A stretch of 64,000 nucleotides of DNA from Pseudomonadota bacterium (GTDB lineage Bacteria > Pseudomonadota > Alphaproteobacteria > Dongiales > Dongiaceae). The DNA is taken from NCBI GenBank assembly GCA_016183985.1, contig JACPDN010000011.1, positions 186,001-250,000 on the forward strand. The letters are read 5' to 3'. Positions 57,318 through 64,000 of this stretch are shown here, piece after piece; the first letter of the stretch is position 1; every line of letters starts with the position of its first letter. The translations under genes and the position numbers were made by a program. The notes beneath the pieces are model-generated. The model had not been told where the DNA came from. It ran no database searches and was given only the letters and a program-made list of their open reading frames with translations.

Positions 57318-58649
57318 TTGATAGCGGATTTGAAACGGGGCGATCGCCGCTTTGCCTGTCCGGGCCTTTATCGCATCGTGCCGTCGCTCGATGGCGGCAT
57401 CTGCCGCATCAAGCTGCCGCTCGGCCGCTTGAGTGGTGCGCAGGCGCGCGCGCTGGCGCGGCTTGCGGCCGCACATGGCCTGCCCGAGATCGAAGCCACC
57501 AACCGCGCCAACGTGCAGATCCGCGGCGTGCGCGACGGTGAAGACGACGCCCTCATCGCCGGATTGATCGAAGCGGGCCTTGCGCCCAAAAGCAGCGGCG
57601 CCGATGACGTGCGCAATGTGATGGTGAGCCCGATGCTGGGCCTCGACCCCACTGCCATCACCGATGTGAGCGACCTCGCCAGGCGCGTGCTGGCACGGCT
57701 GGAAAATGAGACGCGCTATCACGCACTCTCGCCCAAATTCTCGATCCAAATCGATGGCGGCGAGGACGTTGCCATGACGTCCCATCCCAACGATATCTGG
57801 CTATCGGCCATGGATAGCGGGCGCTTTGCCTTCGGCTTCGCTGGCGTGCCGGGCGAGCATGCTGCCGGTGCGGTGGCGCGTGATGACGCCGAGCGCACCT
57901 TGTTCGCTTTGCTCGATCACTTCACGCCCAAGATCGGCAACCTGAACGCCAAGGGCGAAAAAATTACCCGCATGCGGCACCTGTTGCTGGATGAGAATCC
58001 GGCAGCCCTCGCATCGCATGCGCCTTGTGCGGTGATGCCCGTCGGCGATTGGCGACGCGATGAGCCGATGCCGCTTGGGCATATCGGCGCGCGGCGGCAA
58101 TCGGATGGCCGTTTCGTGCTGGGCGCTGTACCGCCCTTGGGTCGCGTGCGCCAGGAGATGATGCTGGGTCTTGCCGATCTCGCCGACCGATTTTCCGGCG
58201 GCGAGATTCGCCTGACACCTTGGCAGAGCGTGATGTTACCCAACGTCACCGAAGAATCGGCGGAAGATACCGCTGCTGCCTTGGAGGAGCTGGGCTTCAT
58301 CACACGGCCGGACCGGACGCTCGCCGCGACGCTCACTTGCGCGGGCAGTGCTGGCTGTAAATCGGGCCTGGCCGATACCAAGGCAGATGCATTGCTACTC
58401 GCTGATGAAATCGATGGCTGGGGGACGCCTGTGTTCGGCGTTCATCTGACCGGCTGCGCCAAGTCATGCGCGGCACCCCGCCCTGCCCCCTACACCCTTT
58501 TGGCCCAGAGTCCCGGCCACTATGACGTCTTCTCCCAGCCGGCCACGTCTCTGGGCGACACGGCGAAGGCGGGTTTTGGCGAGCGTCTCGGCCATGACGT
58601 CACTATCGAACAGGCAGCCAGGCTGCTGATGCAAAGAGAGAAGGCATGA
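57318..58649 (+). CDS. cobG: Precorrin-3B synthase CobG
   Basis: The 443-residue protein of the nitrite/sulfite reductase-like family carries out the O2-dependent ring-contraction step of the aerobic cobalamin pathway. RRFACPGLYRIVPSLDGGI marks the conserved N-terminus and the iron-sulfur/sirohaem-type cysteines lie in CAGSAGCKSGLADTK near residue 341 and CAKSCAAP near 381. No ATG is suitable; TTG 57318 best matches the family start, with TTG 57231 or GTG 57267 as alternatives. TTG 57318 overlaps the stop of a short frame starting at ATG 57235. Its own stop overlaps the cobH start (ATGA). Confidence 0.9.
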   Translation: MIADLKRGDRRFACPGLYRIVPSLDGGICRIKLPLGRLSGAQARALARLAAAHGLPEIEATNRANVQIRGVRDGEDDALIAGLIEAGLAPKSSGADDVRNVMVSPMLGLDPTAITDVSDLARRVLARLENETRYHALSPKFSIQIDGGEDVAMTSHPNDIWLSAMDSGRFAFGFAGVPGEHAAGAVARDDAERTLFALLDHFTPKIGNLNAKGEKITRMRHLLLDENPAALASHAPCAVMPVGDWRRDEPMPLGHIGARRQSDGRFVLGAVPPLGRVRQEMMLGLADLADRFSGGEIRLTPWQSVMLPNVTEESAEDTAAALEELGFITRPDRTLAATLTCAGSAGCKSGLADTKADALLLADEIDGWGTPVFGVHLTGCAKSCAAPRPAPYTLLAQSPGHYDVFSQPATSLGDTAKAGFGERLGHDVTIEQAARLLMQREKA

Positions 58650-59272
58650 TCAATTACGAGCGCGATGGGCAAGAAATCTACCGCCAATCCTTTTCCATCA
58701 TTCGCCGGGAGGCCGATCTTGCCGGCATTCCGGCCGATCTCGAAAAGCTCGCGGTGCGTGTCGCCCATGCCTCCGGCATGGTCGATGTGGTACCCGATCT
58801 GCGCTTCTCGGCAGGTGCCGGTGATGCAGGCCGCAAGGCGCTTGCTGACGGCGCGCCGATCCTGGCCGATTGCCGCATGGTGGCGGACGGCGTCACACGC
58901 TCGCGCCTGCCCGCCGATAACGAGGTGATCTGCACCTTGAACGATCCGCGCGTGCCGCAGATGGCCCAGGATCTCGGCAACACGCGTTCGGCTGCGGCGC
59001 TGGAATTCTGGCGCGACAAGATGGCCGGCGCCGTGGTCGCCATCGGCAATGCACCAACGGCGCTGTTCCGGCTGCTCGAAATGCTCGACGAGGGCGCGCC
59101 AAAGCCGGCCTTGATCTTAGGGTTTCCCGTAGGCTTTGTGGGTGCCGCGGAATCGAAGGAGGTGCTGGCGGAAAACAGCCGCGGCGTGCCCTTTGTGATC
59201 ATCCGCGGGCGTCGTGGCGGTAGCGCCATGGCCGCCGCCGCCGTCAATGCTCTGGCGACGGAGCGCGAATGA
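58646..59272 (+). CDS. cobH: Precorrin-8X methylmutase CobH
   Basis: The 208-residue protein moves the methyl group from C11 to C12 to give hydrogenobyrinic acid. The catalytic histidine is in [16 protein letters not shown] near residue 40; [15 protein letters not shown] at the N-terminus and [19 protein letters not shown] near 155 are CobH/CbiC signatures. The start overlaps the cobG stop and its own stop overlaps the cobI start, so the operon is tightly coupled. Confidence 0.97.
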   Translation: MINYERDGQEIYRQSFSIIRREADLAGIPADLEKLAVRVAHASGMVDVVPDLRFSAGAGDAGRKALADGAPILADCRMVADGVTRSRLPADNEVICTLNDPRVPQMAQDLGNTRSAAALEFWRDKMAGAVVAIGNAPTALFRLLEMLDEGAPKPALILGFPVGFVGAAESKEVLAENSRGVPFVIIRGRRGGSAMAAAAVNALATERE

Positions 59273-60000
59273 TGGCCAAGGGACGTTTGTTCGGCCTCGG
59301 CGTCGGTCCGGGCGATCCGGAACTGATGACAGTCAAGGCCGTACGCTTGCTGCAACAGGCGCCGGTCGTCGCATACCTCGCCGCCAGGGGCAAGAAGGGC
59401 AATGCGCTTACCATCGTCGAGAGCTATCTGAAGCCGGAACAGCAGACGATGGCGCTGATCTATCCGGTGACCACCGAAAAACTGCCGGCCCATCTCAGCT
59501 ACGAGACCTTGGTCAGCGATTTCTATGACCAATCGGCCGAGGAAGTGGCGGCCCATCTCGATGCCGGCCGCGACGTCGCCGTGATCTGCGAGGGCGATCC
59601 GTTCTTCTATGGCTCGTTCATGTATATCCACGATCGCCTCGCCACGCGCTACGAGACGCAAGTCGTGCCGGGTGTATGTTCGGTGCTGGGCGCTGCCTCG
59701 GTACTGGGCGCGCCGCTCGTCTATCGCAATCAGAGCCTCGGTATTCTTTCCGGCGTGCTGCCCGAGGAAGAGTTGAAGCGTCGCCTCGCCGATCTCGAAG
59801 CCGCGGCGATCATGAAGCTTGGCACCAATTTCGAGAAGGTGCGCAAGGTCGTCATGGATCTGGGCCTTGGCGACCGCGCGCTTTATGTCGAGCGCGCCAC
59901 CATGGGTAACCAGAAGGTTGTGCCGCTCGCGGAAGTCGATCCCAAGAGCGCCCCTTATTTCTCGATCGTACTGGTGCCGGGAAAGAAGTGGCAATCGTGA
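59269..60000 (+). CDS. cobI: Precorrin-2 C20-methyltransferase CobI
   Basis: The 243-residue tetrapyrrole methylase has [20 protein letters not shown] near the start, [18 protein letters not shown] near residue 105 and [18 protein letters not shown] near 130, all specific to CobI/CbiL. It adds the C20 methyl to precorrin-2 using SAM. Start ATG 59269 overlaps the cobH stop; a second ATG follows immediately. Confidence 0.97.
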   Translation: MMAKGRLFGLGVGPGDPELMTVKAVRLLQQAPVVAYLAARGKKGNALTIVESYLKPEQQTMALIYPVTTEKLPAHLSYETLVSDFYDQSAEEVAAHLDAGRDVAVICEGDPFFYGSFMYIHDRLATRYETQVVPGVCSVLGAASVLGAPLVYRNQSLGILSGVLPEEELKRRLADLEAAAIMKLGTNFEKVRKVVMDLGLGDRALYVERATMGNQKVVPLAEVDPKSAPYFSIVLVPGKKWQS

Positions 60001-61691
60001 ACGACGCGCCGGCCATCCTCATTCTGGGTGCTCGGTCGCTTGCCACGGCGCGACGCATCCAGGCGGCGCTGATCGGGGCGGAAGTGTACGGGCTCGCATC
60101 GCGGGTCGAAGGTGCCGATATTCCTTTCAATGAGTTCGGCGAGACTTTGCGCGCGCTCTATGAAACAGGACGGCCGATCATTGCTCTATGCGCTGCCGGC
60201 ATCATCATTCGCTCGCTCAGTCCCTTGCTGCAGAACAAACGGGCGGAGCCACCGGTCCTGGCGGTCGCAGAAGACGGCAGCGCCGTCGTGCCCTTGCTGG
60301 GCGGCTTGAGCGGCGTCAATGTTTTGGCGCGGGAGATTGGCGAAGTGCTGGGGACCGCACCCGCCATCACGACCACCGGTGAAATCCGCTTCGGTACCTG
60401 CCTCATCAACCCGCCGGAAGGATATGTGCTGCGCAATCCCGCTGACGGCAAGACTTTCATCGCCGATCTGTTGGCCGGCGCGAAGATGCGTGTTGAAGGC
60501 GAGGCGCCCTGGTTTGCCGATGCAAAACTGCCGATCGACGATGGCGGCACGCTGACGGCGCGGATCACGCATCAGGATGTGGCACCCGCTGCCGGCGAAT
60601 TGCTGTTTCACCCGCGCAACATCGTCATCGGCATCGGGCGAGGTTTCCCGGATCTGACAGACCAGATTCGTCGGGCGTTGGGACAGATGCAGCTTTCCAT
60701 TCATTCCCTGGCCCTGTTGATGGCACGCGAGGACGATTTCGCCGACCCTTATATCGCCGCGACGGCAGCGGAACTTGGCCTGCCGCTCCGCTTCGCCACC
60801 GCGCGGTCGGCAGAGGATCTGGCGCTTGCCGCCGTGCCGTCGCCGATCCTGTCGGTCACCATCGAGCAATTGGCGATCGCGGTCGCGGAAACGCCGGAAG
60901 ACATCACGGTCGCTGGCCGCAAACGTGGCCGTCTCGCCGTTGTCGGCCTCGGCCCGGGTGAAGCAGCGATGATGGTGCCGGCAGTCCGGCGCGAGATCGA
61001 TCAGGCGCAGGATATTCTGGGCTACGAGACCTATGTGAAGATGGCAGGGCCGTTGCGCCCGGAACAGGTCATTCACGCCAGCGACAATCGTGAGGAGCTG
61101 GCACGCGCGCGTCACGCTTTCGAACTGGCGGCCAGTGGCAGATCGGTCGTGATCGTTTCCTCGGGGGATCCCGGCATTTTCGCCATGGCGGCTGCGGTGA
61201 TGGAAGCACTCGACGATTCCGACAAGCCGGAATGGTACGGCGTCGAATTGATCGTGTTGCCCGGTGTTTCAGCGGCGATGGCGGCAGCGGCCCGTATCGG
61301 CGCGCCGCTCGGCCATGATTTCTGCGTCATCTCGCTCTCGGACAATTTAAAGCCTTGGGCAACGATCCTCGACCGCCTGCGCCATGCCGCCGAAGGTGAT
61401 TTCGCCATGGCGTTCTACAATCCCATTTCGAAGGCACGCCCCTGGCAATTGGGCGAGGCGCTGGATCTGATGCGACAGTACCGGGCACCAGAAACATTGG
61501 TGGTCCTCGGCCGCGATGTCGGTCGGCCGCGTGAACAGGTGAGCCACACCACCCTGGGCGAGCTCAACGCCGATATGGTCGACAGTCGTACGGTCGTCAT
61601 TGTCGGGTCGTCATTGACGCGCGCCATTGCTAAACCCGACGGTAGCGCCTGGATCTACACGCCCCGATGGTACGGGACGAAACCGTCCTAA
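59997..61691 (+). CDS. cobJ: CbiG-CobJ fusion: cobalt-precorrin-5A hydrolase-like domain plus precorrin-3B C17-methyltransferase
   Basis: The 564-residue fusion carries at about 1-305 a CbiG-type region ([39 protein letters not shown] and a C-terminal part [20 protein letters not shown]). From about 310 to the end comes the tetrapyrrole methylase CobJ ([80 protein letters not shown]). CobJ methylates C17 with ring contraction. CbiG belongs to the anaerobic pathway, yet CobG of the aerobic route lies in the same operon. GTG 59997 overlaps the cobI stop (GTGA); GTG 59988 is the other possible start. Confidence 0.93.
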   Translation: MNDAPAILILGARSLATARRIQAALIGAEVYGLASRVEGADIPFNEFGETLRALYETGRPIIALCAAGIIIRSLSPLLQNKRAEPPVLAVAEDGSAVVPLLGGLSGVNVLAREIGEVLGTAPAITTTGEIRFGTCLINPPEGYVLRNPADGKTFIADLLAGAKMRVEGEAPWFADAKLPIDDGGTLTARITHQDVAPAAGELLFHPRNIVIGIGRGFPDLTDQIRRALGQMQLSIHSLALLMAREDDFADPYIAATAAELGLPLRFATARSAEDLALAAVPSPILSVTIEQLAIAVAETPEDITVAGRKRGRLAVVGLGPGEAAMMVPAVRREIDQAQDILGYETYVKMAGPLRPEQVIHASDNREELARARHAFELAASGRSVVIVSSGDPGIFAMAAAVMEALDDSDKPEWYGVELIVLPGVSAAMAAAARIGAPLGHDFCVISLSDNLKPWATILDRLRHAAEGDFAMAFYNPISKARPWQLGEALDLMRQYRAPETLVVLGRDVGRPREQVSHTTLGELNADMVDSRTVVIVGSSLTRAIAKPDGSAWIYTPRWYGTKPS

Positions 61692-61697
61692 CGCTCA

Positions 61698-62441
61698 TTA
61701 AAGAGATTGCACCCAGGCGAGTGCGGCATCGATATTGCTCACTTGGGGCACATCGGGGCGCGCCGGGCGCCGCTGCATGACAACCGTGATACCCAGCTCG
61801 CGTGCCGCCTGGAGCTTTCCATCCGTGGCGCTACCACCGCTGTTCTTGCAGACGAGATGATCGATGGCGCGCGATTGCAGCAACGCATGTTCGTCTTCAA
61901 ACTTGAAGGGGCCACGCGCCAGGACAACCTCCGCCTGAGCAAAGGCGAGCCCTGCATCAGGCGCTTCGACCGATCGAATGACGAAGGCGATATCTTTGAG
62001 CACCGTGAACGGGGCCAGTTCCTGGCGACCCAGCGCAAGAAAGACGCGCTTGGCATCTTGCTGCAAGACCGCAACGGCGCCATCCCAATCGTCCACTTCT
62101 ATCCACCGATCGCCCGATTGCGGCACCCAAGCAGGACGCGCGAAACGGAGCAGCTTGACGCCCGCCTGTACAGCTGCTTCAGCCGCGTTCCAGCCCATGC
62201 GGCGTGCGAAAGGGTGTGTTGCATCGATGATCGCAGCGATACCATTGGCACGGAGGTAATCGGCGAGGCCCAATGGGCCGCCGAAGCCGCCGATGCGGAC
62301 CTCACCAGGGGGCAATTTGGGATTGGCGACACGGCCGGCCAGAGACGAGATCACGTGGCAATCGGGACGTGCAGCCAGAGCCGTGGCCAGGGCCATGCCC
62401 TCACCTGTACCGCCCAGAATGAGTATCTTCCGCTCGCTCAT
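61698..62441 (-). CDS. cobK: Precorrin-6A reductase CobK
   Basis: The 247-residue protein has KILILGGTGEGMALATALAA at the N-terminus, GGFGGPLGLADYLRANGIAA near residue 53, DATHPFARRMGWNA near 75 and CKNSGGSATDGKLQAARELG near 200. All are CobK/CbiJ signatures. It reduces precorrin-6A to 6B with NADPH. ATG 62441 has GGAGAGG upstream. It is convergent with the cobGHIJ operon, with only 6 bp between the stop codons. Confidence 0.96.
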   Translation of the reverse strand: MSERKILILGGTGEGMALATALAARPDCHVISSLAGRVANPKLPPGEVRIGGFGGPLGLADYLRANGIAAIIDATHPFARRMGWNAAEAAVQAGVKLLRFARPAWVPQSGDRWIEVDDWDGAVAVLQQDAKRVFLALGRQELAPFTVLKDIAFVIRSVEAPDAGLAFAQAEVVLARGPFKFEDEHALLQSRAIDHLVCKNSGGSATDGKLQAARELGITVVMQRRPARPDVPQVSNIDAALAWVQSL

Positions 62442-62493
62442 GCGCCTCTCCGCCGGCGGACCATGCCGATCGTAGAAGCCGATGGCAAGAACT

Positions 62494-62910
62494 TCAGGGC
62501 TTGGCGTGGAAGATGATCGATTTGTTGCTCTCGGTCCGCAGCTCCAGCTTGTCACCGGCCCGCGCAAGGCCGGTCACCTCCCTGAGCAGATCGAGATAGG
62601 TGTGTTCCTGGGCCATCAGCGCATCTGGCGCGCAAAACATCTGCGTGGAGAGCGCCTGCTCGAAGGTCAGCGCATCGCCATTACGCTTGTAGCCGGCACC
62701 ATAAGCATTGCAACCCGCTTTACCGCCCGAGCGCCCGTCGGGGTCGAATTTCAAGGTGACCTCGCTATCGGCCAGAGCCGGCCCGCCGCCAATACTGTCT
62801 GCGACCCAGGTGACGCCGACAATCTGCGTTTCGGCCTGCGGGTCATTGGCACAGGCAGCCAGCAGCAGCATGGCCGACACGGAGGTCATGGACAGGGCGC
62901 GGATCGGCAT
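62494..62910 (-). CDS. META-domain lipoprotein
   Basis: The 138-residue protein has a lipoprotein signal with lipobox LLAAC (cysteine near residue 20), so it is anchored to a membrane on the periplasmic side. The mature part carries the META/HslJ motif GGKAGCNAYGAGYKRNGDAL and TFEQALSTQMFCAPDALMAQ followed by YLDLL. HslJ-type proteins are linked to heat and stress resistance; the function here is unknown. AAGGAG stands 6 bp before ATG 62910. It begins 17 bp after the stop of the ABC gene, on the same strand. Confidence 0.85.
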   Translation of the reverse strand: MPIRALSMTSVSAMLLLAACANDPQAETQIVGVTWVADSIGGGPALADSEVTLKFDPDGRSGGKAGCNAYGAGYKRNGDALTFEQALSTQMFCAPDALMAQEHTYLDLLREVTGLARAGDKLELRTESNKSIIFHAKP

Positions 62911-62926
62911 GTCGATCTCCTTCATA

Positions 62927-64000
62927 TCATTGCGCGGCAGGCGCTTTGGCGGCGGCGAGCTGGCGGGAAACCAGTCTGGCATAAAGACCGCCACGTGCCA
63001 TCAGTTCCCCCGGTGTGCCAATTTCAGCGACACGACCGGAATCCAGCACCACGATAAGATCGGCATGGCGCACGGTCGACAGACGATGGGCGATGACGAT
63101 CGTCGTTCGCGATTCCTGCAGGAGATCGAGGGCCCGGCGCACCGCCTGTTCATTGGCGGCATCGAGATGCGATGTCGCTTCGTCGAGGATCAGGATCGGT
63201 GCATTCTTCAGGAAAGCGCGGGCAATGGCGACGCGCTGGCGCTGGCCGCCCGACAGACTGGTGCCACGCTCACCAACCGATGCCTCCAGCCCTTCAGGTA
63301 AAGCCGCGACGAGGTCGGCGAGCGAGGCGTGCTCGATCGCAGCCGCGAGTTCGGCCTCGCTTGCTTGCGGACGGGCGATCAGCACATTGCTGCGCAAGCT
63401 GTCATTGAAGAGATAGGTATCCTGGGCGACCAGGGCCATTTCCGCCCTGAGATCGTCGAGCTTGTAATCGCGCAGATCCGCGCCGTTGAGACGGATTGCG
63501 CCGCGGTCCGGATCCCAGAAGCGCATGAGCAATTGCGCAGTCGTGGTCTTGCCGGCACCGGAGGTGCCGACGAGAGCCACCGTCTTGCCAGCCGGGATCG
63601 TGACACGGACGTCATTCAAGGCGGCACGTGCCTGGCCGGGATAGGTGAAAGCGACATGCTCGAGCACCAGTCCAGTTTCGGCAGACCGTCGTCCCTGCGG
63701 CACGCCCGGGCCATCCGTTACGGGTACCGGCTCGTTCATCAACGCATAGATGCGGCGCGTGGCTCCCAAAGTGTCCGCCAGTTGCCGGCCGATCTGCGCG
63801 ATTTCTGAGACGGGAAGGAAAGCCGCCATGGCAAGGAGCGAGAAAAGTGGCAGCGCAGCCGCATCCACCCGACCCTGCTGTGCCAGCCATCCGCCCACCA
63901 CAACGGTCGCCAGGCCGCCAAGCCCGGTCAGGACCTCGAGCAGCGATTGCTGGAAAGTGAGGTCTTTGAAAAAGGGCAGACGTAGGCGGATATGCCGGTC
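62927..64000 (-). CDS. ABC exporter, fused permease-ATPase (partial, 5' end beyond window)
   Basis: The 357 visible residues are open to the window edge. The N-terminal part (FFKDLTFQQSLLEVLTGLGG, FSLLAMAAFLPVSEIAQIGR) is the end of an ABC transmembrane domain; then comes a complete ATPase: Walker A GTSGAGKTT, Q-loop LVAQDTYLFND, signature TSLSGGQRQRVAIARA, Walker B ILILDEATSHLD and switch IAHRLSTV. Half-transporter exporter type, possibly CydC/CydD-like or a lipid/peptide exporter; the missing N-terminus would decide. Confidence 0.9.
   Translation of the reverse strand, partial: DRHIRLRLPFFKDLTFQQSLLEVLTGLGGLATVVVGGWLAQQGRVDAAALPLFSLLAMAAFLPVSEIAQIGRQLADTLGATRRIYALMNEPVPVTDGPGVPQGRRSAETGLVLEHVAFTYPGQARAALNDVRVTIPAGKTVALVGTSGAGKTTTAQLLMRFWDPDRGAIRLNGADLRDYKLDDLRAEMALVAQDTYLFNDSLRSNVLIARPQASEAELAAAIEHASLADLVAALPEGLEASVGERGTSLSGGQRQRVAIARAFLKNAPILILDEATSHLDAANEQAVRRALDLLQESRTTIVIAHRLSTVRHADLIVVLDSGRVAEIGTPGELMARGGLYARLVSRQLAAAKAPAAQ

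Overview
The window is high-GC DNA from a Gram-negative bacterium, most likely an alphaproteobacterium of the Rhodospirillales type. This placement is an inference from gene content: class II B12-dependent ribonucleotide reductase, aerobic cob pathway with a CbiG-CobJ fusion, glcDEF, many FAD/DAO oxidases, PilZ and GGDEF-EAL proteins, and FCD/GlxA-type regulators. No rRNA, tRNA, CRISPR array or intact insertion sequence was seen.

Layout. 1-1950: a scrambled edge with the two ends of a broken HlyD-type secretion gene, a REP-associated transposase remnant, REP hairpins, a second copy of the nrdJ 3' end and a lower-GC membrane-protein gene. 1959-9335: nrdJ with DnaA boxes upstream, hydrolase, desaturase, cold-shock protein, acyltransferase and a Gre factor. 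9605-17705: a DAO oxidase / ACT regulator / GlxA-family regulator operon, a large GGDEF-EAL protein and a Tat-exported PhoD phosphatase. 17840-34246: the metabolic core (below). 34389-46840: secreted proteins, an M14-like DUF2817 protein, XRE-cupin/GNAT pair, AhpCF, LuxR regulator, HigBA toxin-antitoxin, glycolate oxidase glcDEF and rpmJ. 46963-55556: methyltransferase, MATE exporter/oxidase pair, two convergent PilZ proteins, ureohydrolase, amidohydrolase and MetF. 55680-62441: cobalamin genes, with a cobalamin riboswitch in front of cobGHI-cbiG/cobJ and cobL and cobK on the other strand. 62494 to the end: a META-domain lipoprotein and a truncated ABC exporter.

Metabolic core. Tmm (trimethylamine monooxygenase) and Tdm (trimethylamine-N-oxide demethylase, DUF1989+GcvT) are clearly recognisable and would convert trimethylamine to TMAO and then to dimethylamine plus a C1 unit. 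Next to them is a seven-gene set: a single-subunit FAD oxidase, an FCD regulator, a divergent glutamine-synthetase-like ligase, a split glutamate-synthase-like enzyme (GATase2 / GXGXG / FMN-FeS subunits), a small 134-residue protein of unknown function and an APC permease. The set parallels the N-methylglutamate pathway (gmaS, mgsABC, mgdABCD), but with a one-subunit oxidase in place of four, a different ligase subfamily and an extra small protein. It is the best candidate here for an undescribed system: assimilation of an amine through an N-substituted glutamate.

Connections. MetF and the THF-binding half of Tdm meet in C1-folate metabolism. The cob genes could supply B12 to the B12-dependent NrdJ. 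The GGDEF-EAL protein and the two PilZ proteins belong to c-di-GMP signalling. Function calls rest on reading motifs in the translated sequence; no database search was run.
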